Below are positions 8,039-15,983 of a stretch of DNA of 64,000 bases, piece by piece. Position numbers and translations under genes: made by a program. The stretch lies in the IMG/VR virus record IMGVR_UViG_3300012351_000007, positions 1 to 64,000 of that record. One strand, written 5' to 3'. This DNA comes from a virus. Within the stretch, counting starts at the first letter, position 1, and every line of letters starts with the position of its first letter. The notes under the pieces are model-generated. The model searched no databases. It was given only the letters and a program-made list of their open reading frames with translations, and had not been told where the DNA came from.

Positions 8039-9075
8039 GCGCGACTCAGGACACCACCACACCGGGTGCCCCACTCGCTGCAGAGACGCAGCCAGCCACC
8101 TGGACCCGTCGTGTCCCTATGACGCTTGCGCTCGTACTTGTCGCGGGGGTCTGGGTGGCTGGCTGCGTGTGGTCGTTCACGGAGCAGACCTCCTTTGCCC
8201 GGTTCAAGCACTTCCACCTGCCCCAGCTCCTGCCGCTGGTGATCGACGGGCTTGCCGTGTCGATGGCCGCAGTCGCGTACGCGGCCTCGCTGGACGCCCG
8301 TCCCGCGGTGTTCGCCCGCATCGGCACCGCCGCGGCAGTTGCCCTGTCGGCGGCGTCGAACGCCGCATGGGCGTGGGAGCGGTCGTCGGGTGACGACGGC
8401 ACCATCGCGCTGGCGATCGTGGTGCCCGTCCTGGCGAACCTCGCGTTCGAGGTCCTCCTGTCGGAGATCCGCCGGCAGGTGATGCGGCGCCGAGGCATCC
8501 CCGCGCCGGTGAAACTGCCGCTGCCCCGGCTGGCGCAGGCCGTCCTCGCACCATGGGCAACCTTCGTCGAGTGGCGCCGCCTCGTCCTGGAAGTCACGTC
8601 GCTCCGGGACGCGTTCGGCGCCGCCGAGGTGGCGTCGAAGGTCGACCCGGATGCGCCACGGAGCCCGGACCGGGGTCGGTCGGGAGCACGTCGGACCCGG
8701 GGGTCCGTGGCGTCGAAGCGGACCCCCGGGCAGGCCGTCCGTCAGACCCCCCGCCCGAAGGGGGTCCAGACCCCCTTGCGCCAGACCCCCCTCACCGACC
8801 GGACCCCCCCTCCGCCGGACCCCGGTCCGGACCCCCGGACCGGACCGGGGTCCGGGGACACGGCTGACCTCCGTCGCATCACCGCCGAGTTCGGCGACCG
8901 GACCCCCTCGATCAACGAAGTGCAGCGGCTGATCGGCGGCGGGCGAGCTCGGGCGGTCCGCCTCCGCGGCCTCGCCGACAAGGCATGGGCGGACCGCCCG
9001 GCACCGGTCATCAAGCCGGCCGTCGGCCAGCACCACGCCAACGGCACCCCCGTGCCGGACCTCACCACCCCGTGA
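8035..9075 (+). CDS. DUF2637-type membrane protein with C-terminal helix-turn-helix-like region
   Basis: A 346-residue protein from GTG 8035. Four membrane spans lie in the first half (about 22-42, 61-84, 92-112, 121-140). This is the arrangement of DUF2637 proteins, which are common in actinomycete plasmids and integrative elements (spread transfer proteins). Residues about 200-285 are a low-complexity Arg/Thr/Pro linker built on repeated GACCCC DNA. A short C-terminal domain (ITAEFGDRTPSINEVQRLIG) looks like a small DNA-binding helix bundle. The protein may link a DNA site to the membrane during transfer; that is inference. Confidence 0.65.
   Translation: MSATQDTTTPGAPLAAETQPATWTRRVPMTLALVLVAGVWVAGCVWSFTEQTSFARFKHFHLPQLLPLVIDGLAVSMAAVAYAASLDARPAVFARIGTAAAVALSAASNAAWAWERSSGDDGTIALAIVVPVLANLAFEVLLSEIRRQVMRRRGIPAPVKLPLPRLAQAVLAPWATFVEWRRLVLEVTSLRDAFGAAEVASKVDPDAPRSPDRGRSGARRTRGSVASKRTPGQAVRQTPRPKGVQTPLRQTPLTDRTPPPPDPGPDPRTGPGSGDTADLRRITAEFGDRTPSINEVQRLIGGGRARAVRLRGLADKAWADRPAPVIKPAVGQHHANGTPVPDLTTP
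8641..8905. repeat. GACCCC-rich repeat array inside the DUF2637-type gene
   Basis: About a dozen copies of GGACCCC(C) or its complement GGGGTCC occur within about 260 bp, in both orientations, for example near 8701, 8720, 8761, 8768, 8800, 8818, 8829, 8847 and 8899. They encode the R/Q-T-P linker. TraB-type pumps of Streptomyces plasmids recognise arrays of short GACCC-like repeats (clt). Whether this array is such a site is a hypothesis. Confidence 0.4.
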
Positions 9076-9086
9076 AAGGAAAGATC

Positions 9087-9590
9087 ATGCAGTACCCCAG
9101 GTTTGTCCTGAACCTCCGAAACAGGATCAACTCCATGTCCGGGCTCGGGCTGGCGTGGCTCTCACTCATCGCCGCAATCATCGGCGGCTCGGCCGCCTCG
9201 ATCTGCTGGATCGGGGGACTCATCCAGGGCGGCGCCAGCATGCTGCCGTGGCACCTCGGCTGGGCCGCGCCGCTGGTCGTGTCCGTCGTCTTCCTGGTCG
9301 ACGTGTTCTCCGACCTGACCCCCAACCGGAAGGCGGTCTTCGCGGCGTCGGTGTTGCCGTCGCTGTTCCTGCTGGTGCACGGCACCCTCGGCGGTGCCGT
9401 GCACGGGTGGATCGACCACATCAACACGTGGTCGCACCAGAATTTCGGCACCGTCCTCGGCGAGGGGTCCGCGACGGCTGTGGCCACCTTGTGCCTGCTC
9501 GGCGCGTTCATGCTGGCGCAGCGGGCCGCCCCGAAGCTGGAGCAGGGCAGCCGGGGCATGGCCGATGCGGGCGCCGGTAGGCGGATGTGA
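9087..9590 (+). CDS. Polytopic membrane protein
   Basis: A 167-residue protein with an AAAGGAAAG ribosome site before ATG 9087. It has four likely membrane spans, about 19-44, 58-75, 84-103 and 126-142, with short loops. It lies between the DUF2637-type gene and a small coupled gene. No specific family is recognised. In actinomycete elements small membrane proteins near the FtsK-like pump often take part in spreading DNA within mycelium; that role is inferred from context. Confidence 0.6.
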   Translation: MQYPRFVLNLRNRINSMSGLGLAWLSLIAAIIGGSAASICWIGGLIQGGASMLPWHLGWAAPLVVSVVFLVDVFSDLTPNRKAVFAASVLPSLFLLVHGTLGGAVHGWIDHINTWSHQNFGTVLGEGSATAVATLCLLGAFMLAQRAAPKLEQGSRGMADAGAGRRM

Positions 9591-9799
9591 CCGCAGCGAC
9601 CAGCACTGATGAGCGGCGCGGCCGGCGCCGCGCCGCTCACCACCAGGCGCGTGTTGATCGGGCAGCCACCCCGAAGCAGGGGCTGTGGATCGCGTGCGGC
9701 TGGCTGGTGAAGGAGGCGTGGAAGGCCGGCTGCCTGGGGGAGGCCACGCGGGGGGTGTTGGCGATGGCCAACAGGATCCGCCGGGGGGATGCGCCGTGA
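9587..9799 (+). CDS. Small basic protein
   Basis: A 70-residue protein from GTG 9587 (GTGA overlap with the membrane protein gene). It has a basic N terminus (ERRGRRRAAHHQAR) followed by a helical region containing WIACGWLVKEAWKAGC. No family is recognised. Coupling to the preceding gene supports that it is real. Confidence 0.5.
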   Translation: MTAATSTDERRGRRRAAHHQARVDRAATPKQGLWIACGWLVKEAWKAGCLGEATRGVLAMANRIRRGDAP

Positions 9800-9868
9800 C
9801 CGTCACCGTGGGTGTCCCCTCCCCCGGGTGGCGGGGTCCCCAGAATCGGCGGTTTCGGCTTCGGGTCG

Positions 9869-9883
9869 GCGCGTGACACGCGC
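9869..9883. promoter_or_regulatory. GCGCGT-GAC-ACGCGC inverted repeat in the 9800-9940 gap
   Basis: The 141-bp gap between coding regions contains a perfect 6-bp inverted repeat with a 3-bp spacer, followed by GGCTAGCCGC. It is a possible operator for a secondary promoter feeding the FtsK-like gene. No convincing -35/-10 pair was found. Confidence 0.3.
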
Positions 9884-9940
9884 GTGTGAGGCTAGCCGCT
9901 ACCCACAGTCACGTCAAAACGAAACACGGGGAGGGTCGCT

Positions 9941-10168
9941 ATGCCAAGCAAGCCCATCGATGAACGCCGCGTCGAACGGGCAGCCCGCGGCCGAGCCAAC
10001 CGCCACAACTACTTCATGAACGAGATCACCAACGAGACGGATCCTCGGCGGCGGTTGGAACACGCGATCAGGTTCGTGCGGGCGCTCGCCGACGACATGA
10101 CCGCCGAGCAGTTGGACCGTATCGGCGATGAGATGACCGACCTTGCGCAGAAATGGGCCAACACATGA
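9941..10168 (+). CDS. Small hypothetical protein
   Basis: A 75-residue charged helical protein with a GGGGAGGG ribosome site 6 nt before ATG 9941. The region DPRRRLEHAIRFVRALADDM is amphipathic. The stop overlaps the next start (ATGA). No known domain was seen. It probably belongs to the transfer/spread cluster. Confidence 0.55.
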   Translation: MPSKPIDERRVERAARGRANRHNYFMNEITNETDPRRRLEHAIRFVRALADDMTAEQLDRIGDEMTDLAQKWANT

Positions 10169-10554
10169 CCGCCACCGGCAGCATCGTCGCCGAGATTTCC
10201 GAGGCGCCGGGCGACGACAGCCAGACTGAGCGGCCCGGCGTCCGGCGGCGGGCGCGCCGCGCCCTGTCGCAGTGGTGGGTGTGGACGCAGCGGCCACAGT
10301 CGTACCGGGGGGCGTGGGACGAGTCGGCAGTCGACGTCACCCGCCTGCCGGCCGGAAGCCCGTGGTGGCTGCTGAAGGCGTGGCAGGTGTCGAACTGGTT
10401 GGACCGGCCGCTGCTGTTCGCGCTGATGGTCGTGTTCCCTGCCGGCCTGCAGGGGCCGCTGCGATGGGTCGCGGTGCGGCCGACCCGCCGGTGGGGCACC
10501 TACCTGCTGGTTGCCGCCGTCGTGGTGGCGTTGCGCGCCACCGGGGGGCGGTGA
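10165..10554 (+). CDS. Small membrane-associated protein upstream of the FtsK-like pump
   Basis: A 129-residue protein from ATG 10165, chosen for its ATGA overlap with the previous gene (ATG 10153 would add four residues). An Arg-rich segment (about 26-36) is followed by a Trp-rich region and one or two hydrophobic spans near 82-96 and 111-126. The gene ends 6 bp before the FtsK-like start. It may act as a membrane partner of that pump. No family is recognised. Confidence 0.55.
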   Translation: MTATGSIVAEISEAPGDDSQTERPGVRRRARRALSQWWVWTQRPQSYRGAWDESAVDVTRLPAGSPWWLLKAWQVSNWLDRPLLFALMVVFPAGLQGPLRWVAVRPTRRWGTYLLVAAVVVALRATGGR

Positions 10555-10560
10555 GCACCA

Positions 10561-12687
10561 GTGGGGAAGATCCTGCGCACGGTGGTGGTGGCCGCCAACG
10601 AGTACCGCAAGCCCGAGCCGGAGCCGCAGCCAGTCGCTGCTGCCCAGCAGCCAGTCAAACGGCGGATCCCGCCGTGGCTGGTCGCCGCGCACAAGCGGTA
10701 CCGCCGCGAGGTGCTGCCGTGGAAGATCCTCGGCGGCTGCGCCTTCGCGGGCGCGGGTGCGGCCCACTCGCGCATGTCGCCGGTCGGGGTGCTGGCAGCG
10801 GCGGGTGTGGCCTCGGCTGCGGTCTACGTCTACGTCCGGCATCGGCTGACGAAGCAGGCCATCGAGGCGGCCCGGGTCGAGGTGGGCCAGCATGATGGCC
10901 GCCGGGTGCGGCGGATCGAGAAACGCGCCACCCGGGCGGGGGGAGTGGTTGCCGCAGCGGGGGTGTGGGTGACCTTGGTGGCCGCAGTCGCCGGGCACTT
11001 GTGGGCGTCCCGGCTGGTGTGGCTGGCGGGTGTGGTCGCGTGGGCGTTGGCCGCCTACCAGATGGTGTGGCAGCAGGCGGCCGCCGACGACCCGAACGAT
11101 CCGGCCGAGTCCGCCCCCGCGGCGGTGGCACGGGCTGCACCGGTGCAGGCACCGCAGAAACCACCGGCCGCGATCGGCGGCCAGGTTGAGACGCTCACAC
11201 CGGCGCACACGGTGAAACTGCCCACCTTGCCGCCGGCGGCACCTGCGACAGTTGACGCGGCGCAAGCCAGTGGGCAGGTACGGGACACCCTCCAGTCCGT
11301 CCTGGACGCGTTCGAACTCGACGCCGAGGTGGTGTCGTGGGTGCGCGCCCCGCAGGTCACCCGCTTCAACATCGCCCCCGGCCCGAAGGTCCGCGTCGAG
11401 TCGATCACCCGCCTGACGCGGAACTTCGCCCTCAAGGTCGGCCAGGACGTGCGGATCCTCGCGCCGGTGCCCGGCCACCCGTTCATCGGGGTGGAGGTGC
11501 CCAACACCACCCGCGACGTTGTGTCCCTCGCGACCCTGCTGCAAGATGCCCGGCTGGTCACCGACCCACATCCGCTGCTGGTCCCGCTTGGTGTCGACGT
11601 GGAGGCGCAGACCGTGGTCGGCCTGCTGGCCCGCATGCCGCACCTGCTGGTGGCCGGCGCTACCGGTGCGGGTAAGAGCGCCTTCCTCAACTCGCTGCTG
11701 GTGTCGTTGCTGACCCGGGCCGCCCCCACGCAGTTGCGGCTGCTGCTGATCGACCCGAAGCGGGTGGAGTTCACCTCTTATGACGGCATCCCGCACTTGG
11801 TCACCCCTGTCGTCACCAACCCGAAGAAGGCCGCCGACGCCCTCGACTGGGTGGTGCGGGAGATGGACATGCGCTACGACGACCTGGCCGCCGCCGGGGT
11901 GCGACACATCGACGAGTTCAACGCCAAGGTCCGGTCGGGTGCGCACCGGGCGCCGACGGACAGCCGGCGCGTCATCGAGCCCTACCCCTACCTGGTGGTG
12001 GTGGTGGACGAGCTGGCAGACCTGATGATGGTCGCCCCCCGCGATGTGGAGGACTCGGTGGTGCGCATCGCGCAGTTGGCCCGCGCCTGCGGCATCCACC
12101 TGGTCCTGGCCACCCAGCAGCCGATCGTCGACGTCGTCACCGGCCTGATCAAGGCAAATGTGCCGTCGCGTCTGGCGTTCGCCACCGCCTCCCTGTCCGA
12201 CTCGCGGGTCATCCTCGACCAGCCGGGTGCGGAGAAGTTGACCGGCCGCGGCGACGGCCTGTTCCTGCCGATGGGCGCCTCCAAACCGGTCCGGTTCCAA
12301 GGGGCGTGGGTCGACGAGGCGGAGATCGCCGCCGTGGTTGACCACTGGAAGCACCAGATGGCCCCGGAGTACCTGCCCGCAGTGGTCACCGCGACCTCCG
12401 GCACCGCCCCCGGCGGGCGCGGCCACCCGGCGGACGAGGACATCGGCGACGACCTGGACCTACTCCTGCAGGCGGTGGAGTTGGTGGTAACCAGCCAGTT
12501 CGGGTCGACCTCGATGCTGCAGCGCAAGCTGCGGGTCGGCTTCGCCAAGGCCGGGCGGCTGATGGACCTCATGGAGACCCGCGGGGTGGTCGGGCCGAGC
12601 GAGGGTTCCAAGGCCCGCGACGTGCTGGTCAAGCCGGACGAGCTGGAGGACGTGCTGGCCCGTGTTCGCGACAACCGGGACGCGTAG
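10561..12687 (+). CDS. FtsK/SpoIIIE-type DNA translocase
   Basis: A protein of 708 residues from GTG 10561. Membrane spans occur near 62-90 and 125-165. The motor domain has Walker A near 365 ([10 protein letters not shown]) and Walker B near 480 ([13 protein letters not shown]), plus the DPKRVEF and ATQQP motifs of the FtsK/SpoIIIE family. A C-terminal winged-helix gamma domain is present (about 640-700, [19 protein letters not shown]). The full alpha-beta-gamma layout distinguishes it from the shorter TraB pumps of Streptomyces plasmids. It should move double-stranded DNA across the membrane during transfer, possibly from a site bound by the gamma domain. Confidence 0.9.
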   Translation: MGKILRTVVVAANEYRKPEPEPQPVAAAQQPVKRRIPPWLVAAHKRYRREVLPWKILGGCAFAGAGAAHSRMSPVGVLAAAGVASAAVYVYVRHRLTKQAIEAARVEVGQHDGRRVRRIEKRATRAGGVVAAAGVWVTLVAAVAGHLWASRLVWLAGVVAWALAAYQMVWQQAAADDPNDPAESAPAAVARAAPVQAPQKPPAAIGGQVETLTPAHTVKLPTLPPAAPATVDAAQASGQVRDTLQSVLDAFELDAEVVSWVRAPQVTRFNIAPGPKVRVESITRLTRNFALKVGQDVRILAPVPGHPFIGVEVPNTTRDVVSLATLLQDARLVTDPHPLLVPLGVDVEAQTVVGLLARMPHLLVAGATGAGKSAFLNSLLVSLLTRAAPTQLRLLLIDPKRVEFTSYDGIPHLVTPVVTNPKKAADALDWVVREMDMRYDDLAAAGVRHIDEFNAKVRSGAHRAPTDSRRVIEPYPYLVVVVDELADLMMVAPRDVEDSVVRIAQLARACGIHLVLATQQPIVDVVTGLIKANVPSRLAFATASLSDSRVILDQPGAEKLTGRGDGLFLPMGASKPVRFQGAWVDEAEIAAVVDHWKHQMAPEYLPAVVTATSGTAPGGRGHPADEDIGDDLDLLLQAVELVVTSQFGSTSMLQRKLRVGFAKAGRLMDLMETRGVVGPSEGSKARDVLVKPDELEDVLARVRDNRDA

Positions 12688-12723
12688 ACCGCGCGGCCTG
12701 ACGAGATGAAGGGAGGTCCCGAA

Positions 12724-12939
12724 ATGAGCGAGGAACCGCAGTACGAACTGGTGGACCGCGGCGACTGTTGGGCAGCTGTCCGTGACGGCGAGACAGTGTT
12801 CGCCACCTGGGACCGCGGGGCGGACCCGGAGAAGCCCGGCGAATGGGGCCTGCTGGCGCAGATGACCAGGCTCGTGCAGGAGCGGTGGGGCCGTGTGCCG
12901 CAGTGGGTGCCGACCGGGAACGGGTGGGTGGCCCGGTGA
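12724..12939 (+). CDS. Small acidic protein
   Basis: A 71-residue protein with GGGAGG 7 nt before ATG 12724. It has a repeated beta-strand-like pattern (YELVDRGDCWAAVRDGETVF), suggesting a small beta-rich fold. It overlaps the next gene by GTGA. Its function is unknown. Confidence 0.55.
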   Translation: MSEEPQYELVDRGDCWAAVRDGETVFATWDRGADPEKPGEWGLLAQMTRLVQERWGRVPQWVPTGNGWVAR

Positions 12940-13142
12940 GCGCCTATGGCGACCCGGCGGCACTGGCTGTCGCCCAGTTCTGCGCCACTCCGGGCAGTGA
13001 CGCGGACTTCCTCGGGCACTTCAGCGTGTGGCGTGGCGACCCGAATCCGGACCGGCCACAGGTACGCGCCGAGTTTGAGCGGCACATGCAGACCTGCACG
13101 GCCTGCCGGGACTACGAGACGACGGGACGGTTGCCCCGATGA
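12936..13142 (+). CDS. Small Cys-containing protein
   Basis: A 68-residue protein from GTG 12936 (GTGA overlap). Near the C terminus HMQTCTACRDY gives a CxxC pair with a nearby His, and there is one further Cys near residue 16. It resembles anti-sigma-type zinc motifs only loosely. It is coupled to its neighbours on both sides. Its function is unknown. Confidence 0.5.
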   Translation: MSAYGDPAALAVAQFCATPGSDADFLGHFSVWRGDPNPDRPQVRAEFERHMQTCTACRDYETTGRLPR

Positions 13143-13330
13143 GTGAGCGGTTCACACTGACGATCCACCCCGACGACGCCAAGGAGTGGCGACGGATGAC
13201 GGGCCGGGACGAGACGACCGCACCGCCGCTCAAGAGCAGGGCCAGTCTGGAGTTCATGCTCGACTCGGCGCAGCGCAACGGGGTGCGGATCCTCGACTGG
13301 CGCGAGATCGAGGAAGGCGCGGACCGGTGA
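13139..13330 (+). CDS. Small hypothetical protein
   Basis: A 63-residue protein from ATG 13139 (ATGA overlap). It is predicted alpha/beta with a charged N-terminal strand (MSERFTLTIHPDDAKEW). No known domain was seen. The next tiny ORF starts in its stop codon. Confidence 0.5.
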   Translation: MSERFTLTIHPDDAKEWRRMTGRDETTAPPLKSRASLEFMLDSAQRNGVRILDWREIEEGADR

Positions 13331-13389
13331 GCGCCGAGCATGACCAGGATGCCCGCGAGGACTATCCGCAGTTCGAGTACGGGCGCTGA
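13327..13389 (+). CDS. 20-residue coupled mini-ORF
   Basis: GTG 13327 overlaps the preceding stop as GTGA and encodes 20 mostly acidic residues (starts VSAEHDQDARED). The arrangement matches the coupling used throughout this operon. It may be a true small protein or a re-initiation relay to the next gene, whose GTG lies 5 bp after the stop. Confidence 0.3.
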   Translation: MSAEHDQDAREDYPQFEYGR

Positions 13390-13394
13390 GAAGC

Positions 13395-14180
13395 GTGCTC
13401 GGACGAACCCACGCGAGCAGCGGCGCAGCCGCATGGCTGGCCGGGATGGGCGTGCTGCACTGGGCTGGTCATCCGCAGCCGGTTTCGACGGTCGTCGTCG
13501 GCACGGTCCTGTCGGCTGGCGGGGCGCTGCTGCCGGACCTGGACATGTCCGGGAAGGTGACGGCGTGCCGGGGTGGGGCGACCATCGCCCACACGTTCGG
13601 GGTGGTGTCCCTGTTCGCCGCCGAATGCTGCGAGAAGGTGTCGCTGGGCGTGTACGACGCGACCCGGACCCGCTACGACGAGCGCCGCAGCAACGGCCAC
13701 CGGACGCTCACCCATACCCTGCCCTTCACCGCCGCCGCCGGGTTCGGGGTGTTCGAGTTGTGCCGGCAGTTCGGCCGTTGGGCGGTCGTCGCCTGCCTGT
13801 TCGTGGCGTTCGCAACGGCGGTGCGCGGCCTGTTCGACGACTGGGTGGCGAAGGCCGGCTGGCTGCTGACCACGTTCGCCTCCGCGCTCGCGGCCGGACT
13901 GGCGTACTGGTGGCTGCCGACCGGGCGCGCCTCGCCGCTGCTGGCGGTTGCCCTCGGATTCGGCGCGCTGGTGCACCTGGCCGGGGACTCCTGCACCGAG
14001 GAAGGCTGCCCCCTGTTGGCGCCGCTGGTGCGGGTCCGGGGTCGCCGCTGGTACCGCTTCGGCCTGCCGAAGGTGCTGCGGATGCGCACCGGCGGCCGGG
14101 TGGAGGCGTTCTGGGGCTGGCTGTTCACCGCGGCAGGGTTCGCGGGTGCCAGCTGGCTGGTCTTCCTCGGGGTGGGTTAG
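13395..14180 (+). CDS. YdjM-type membrane-bound metal-dependent hydrolase
   Basis: A 261-residue protein from GTG 13395. LLPDLDMSG near 41-49, HRTLTHTLPF near 100 and HLAGDSCTEEG near 195 match the DxD and His motifs of the YdjM/YfhO-like (DUF457) family of membrane-bound metal-dependent hydrolases. Several hydrophobic spans occur (for example about 115-165 and 240-258). Members are frequent in actinomycete plasmids and phages, but their substrate is unknown. It closes the rightward conjugation operon. Confidence 0.65.
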   Translation: MLGRTHASSGAAAWLAGMGVLHWAGHPQPVSTVVVGTVLSAGGALLPDLDMSGKVTACRGGATIAHTFGVVSLFAAECCEKVSLGVYDATRTRYDERRSNGHRTLTHTLPFTAAAGFGVFELCRQFGRWAVVACLFVAFATAVRGLFDDWVAKAGWLLTTFASALAAGLAYWWLPTGRASPLLAVALGFGALVHLAGDSCTEEGCPLLAPLVRVRGRRWYRFGLPKVLRMRTGGRVEAFWGWLFTAAGFAGASWLVFLGVG

Positions 14181-14332
14181 AGACGTGCGGCGGTCGGGGC
14201 TGGTCTACGCCCCCCGGGATCTCCCCGGCCGTCGCACCCGTTCGGGTTAGGCCGTCCGGGTAATTGACCAGGGACGATGCAAGCGCGAAGGTGAGACAAC
14301 TACGGCTCTCGGGGAGGCAGCGGCCGGTGCGG

Positions 14333-14530
14333 CTAGCGCGGACACTTCTTGGCGACGAACACGCCCAGTCCCTGATGGCCCCGAAGAACACCCTGCGCGA
14401 GGAGCCGGTTCACCGCGTCCCGCACGGTGTTTCTGCTGACCCCGTACCGTTCGGCGAGTTCGGCGGTGGACGGCAACTGGTCGCCCGGCTTCAGTTTGCC
14501 GGCGTCGATGCAGTCGCAGACCTCTTGCAT
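14333..14530 (-). CDS. GntR-type winged-helix regulator (start uncertain)
   Basis: The 65 residues from ATG 14530 contain the GntR DNA-binding core (PGDQLPSTAELAERYGVSRN and TVRDAVNRLLAQGVLRG). The same frame continues upstream with NVGIPYYLRI, which is normal GntR N-terminal sequence, so the real start is probably near 14566. No ATG, GTG or TTG is found there, only an ATT. No effector domain follows, so it is a small single-domain repressor like the Kor regulators of Streptomyces plasmids. It reads against the conjugation operon, next to GGGTCCCC repeats that could be its operator. Confidence 0.75.
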   Translation of the reverse strand: MQEVCDCIDAGKLKPGDQLPSTAELAERYGVSRNTVRDAVNRLLAQGVLRGHQGLGVFVAKKCPR

Positions 14531-14593
14531 GATCCGCAGATAGTAAGGAATGCCAACGTTACTGGCCTTGCTGGTAATGTGCCGGTCGGACCT

Positions 14594-14661
14594 GGGTCCC
14601 CTCCCGAGGTGGCTCTTGTGGTGTGCGGCCCGGGTCCCCCCGGTGCGGTCCGCGGGTCCCC
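14594..14661. promoter_or_regulatory. Three GGGTCCCC repeats upstream of the GntR-type gene
   Basis: Identical 8-mers occur at 14594-14601, 14632-14639 and 14654-14661, between the divergent GntR-type gene and the next rightward gene. A further copy lies at 9834-9841. They are candidate operator half-sites or transfer-pump recognition repeats; the complement GGGGACCC recalls the GACCC repeats near 8.7 kb. Confidence 0.4.
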
Positions 14662-14709
14662 CAAGGACCGCACCGGGGCTGGCAACGGCGCCGACCGCAG
14701 GGGGCGGAC

Positions 14710-14910
14710 GTGGATCTCAGCGAGGCAACGCTGGTGTTGTCCGACCACCAGGCCCGGCGCACCCTGTGGCAGCGGATGTCCGGCCAGCCGGGCTTGTGTG
14801 GCTGGTGCCTGGCGCCGTGGCCGTGCCCGCCTGTCGAGGCCGCCCTCGCCGTCGTTGACCTACCCGACGAGCCGCCCAACGGGGAGTGGCACCTCGGGAA
14901 GCACCGATGA
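14710..14910 (+). CDS. Small Cys-containing protein
   Basis: A 66-residue protein from GTG 14710, preceded by a GGGGGCGG purine run. It contains CGWC plus a further Cys (GLCGWCLAPWPCPP), a possible zinc site. Its stop overlaps the next start (ATGA). Small zinc-knuckle proteins of this kind are common in actinophages and plasmids. Its function is unknown. Confidence 0.5.
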   Translation: MDLSEATLVLSDHQARRTLWQRMSGQPGLCGWCLAPWPCPPVEAALAVVDLPDEPPNGEWHLGKHR

Positions 14911-15119
14911 GTGCCCCCGAACCGCCGGCCCGCCCGTGGCGCAGCGAGGCCGAGCGAGCGCACTGGCGCAACCTGTTCCGGCAGCACAACGGCCGCCCGC
15001 GCAGCTACTGCCTGCTGTGCGGCCGGTGGGGGATCTGCGACGTGTGGCTGCAGGCCCGGGTGCATCTCGTCGCCGCCGGGGAGCTGAACGCCGACGGGAC
15101 ACTGCGGGACCCGACGTGA
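14907..15119 (+). CDS. Small zinc-ribbon-like protein
   Basis: A 70-residue protein from ATG 14907 (ATGA overlap). YCLLCGRWGICDVW gives CxxC plus a nearby Cys. The N terminus is Pro/Arg rich. It is coupled to both neighbours. Its function is unknown. Confidence 0.5.
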   Translation: MSAPEPPARPWRSEAERAHWRNLFRQHNGRPRSYCLLCGRWGICDVWLQARVHLVAAGELNADGTLRDPT

Positions 15120-15328
15120 CCCCGGAACAGCGGCGGCAGTGGTGCGCCGGGTCGATTGCCCAACAGCGGGCGATCAGGGATCTGCACTGCGACGACGGGG
15201 ACGGCCGCTGCGGCTTCTGCGTGCGGGTGGGACTGCTGTACCACCAGTCGCCTGCGCGGTTCCCGTGCGGCCCGTGGCAGGCGGCGCGGGAGATGATCCG
15301 CTTCTTGGGCGGCGACCCGGACCGCTGA
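15116..15328 (+). CDS. Small Cys-rich protein
   Basis: A 70-residue protein from GTG 15116 (GTGA overlap). Cys residues occur near 10, 25, 32, 35 and 50 (CDDGDGRCGFC), consistent with a small metal-binding fold. It is the last gene before the strong hairpin that ends the rightward module. Its function is unknown. Confidence 0.5.
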   Translation: MTPEQRRQWCAGSIAQQRAIRDLHCDDGDGRCGFCVRVGLLYHQSPARFPCGPWQAAREMIRFLGGDPDR

Positions 15329-15339
15329 GACAGCGAAAG

Positions 15340-15378
15340 GCCGCCGTCCCACCCGCGCAAGGCGGGCAGGACGGCGGC
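15340..15378. terminator. Hairpin between converging modules
   Basis: GCCGCCGTCC (15340-15349) pairs with GGACGGCGGC (15369-15378). A nested CCCGC/GCGGG stem lies inside, at 15352-15356 and 15362-15366. The structure sits 12 bp after the last rightward gene and before the last leftward phage gene, so it can serve both transcripts. A second small hairpin (GACCA...TGGTC) followed by GGGGGTTTT lies just right of it. Confidence 0.7.
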
Positions 15379-15431
15379 TATGGCAACGGGGGACCACCCC
15401 GGTTGGTCGGGGGTTTTGTCGGCGGGTCCGG

Positions 15432-15515
15432 CTAGTCTGGGCGGTTACCGAACCCTGCCGCAATGGCGGGCAGGGCGTAGGCGAGTAGGGCGAGGACGGC
15501 GACCCAGGTCGGCAC
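15432..15515 (-). CDS. 27-residue hydrophobic peptide
   Basis: GTG 15515 is preceded by GGAAGG at 6-7 nt spacing. The peptide starts MPTWVAVLALLAYALPAIA and ends in GNRPD, forming a single membrane span. It is the last gene of the leftward phage operon, beside the holin-like gene, so a lysis-related role is plausible but unproven. Confidence 0.4.
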   Translation of the reverse strand: MPTWVAVLALLAYALPAIAAGFGNRPD

Positions 15516-15517
15516 GG

Positions 15518-15781
15518 CTACCTTCCGCTAGCGGTGTTGAGCAGGGTCCACGTGGTGGCCCTGTTCGCCGCTGCCGTGGTGACGGCCCTGGCCGTGCCGT
15601 TGAGCGGCCAGACGGGGTTCGCGGCGGTTGACGGGATCGGCTGGGTGAGCCTCGGGCAGGAGATGTTGTGGTTGCCGAACGGCACCCCGCACTGCGGGCA
15701 CCAGCCCCACCAGGCGGTGCCGTTCCACGCGGCCACCGGGTTGCCCTCGGGCGGCTCAGCCGCGCCGGTCAGCGTCCGCAT
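15518..15781 (-). CDS. Small protein with a zinc-ribbon-like motif
   Basis: An 87-residue protein from ATG 15781. CPQCGVPFGNHNISC near residues 28-42 gives a CxxC pair plus a third Cys. The C terminus is Thr/Ala rich. The start overlaps the upstream gene by 26 bp in another frame. Its function is unknown; it belongs to the lysis end of the phage late operon. Confidence 0.45.
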   Translation of the reverse strand: MRTLTGAAEPPEGNPVAAWNGTAWWGWCPQCGVPFGNHNISCPRLTQPIPSTAANPVWPLNGTARAVTTAAANRATTWTLLNTASGR

Positions 15782-15983
15782 CGGATGCCCCCTCCGTCGG
15801 GTCTGCGGTCAGAAAGACGGGGGTGAAGTCGAAGGCGCAGGCAGCCCTGCGGAGCACTGCTTCGTCGTCCCAGTCGCCGCGCCAGGGCAGGCGCAGCAGG
15901 TATCCGACGGCTGCCGCAGTTTCCCAGCAGGCGGCCCGCGCATGTTTGCGGGCGTGGCCGAGGTGATACCGGACCATCTTCAC
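15756..15983 (-). CDS. Small hypothetical phage protein
   Basis: A 75-residue protein from GTG 15983, whose GTGA overlaps the stop of the holin-like gene. It begins VKMVRYHLGHARKHARAACW, basic and helical, and ends acidic (SDADADRRG). No known domain was seen. Coupling to the holin-like gene suggests a lysis-cassette or accessory role. Confidence 0.5.
   Translation of the reverse strand: MKMVRYHLGHARKHARAACWETAAAVGYLLRLPWRGDWDDEAVLRRAACAFDFTPVFLTADPTEGASDADADRRG

Noticed and set aside
9796-9876. 26-codon GTG ORF after the small basic protein gene
   Set aside because: Although it overlaps as GTGA, its composition follows the GC-rich intergenic repeat and it has no coding signature.
10009-12426. 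805-codon minus-strand frame opposite the FtsK-like gene
   Set aside because: Spans several coding regions on the other strand and has Arg/His/Pro-rich nonsense composition.
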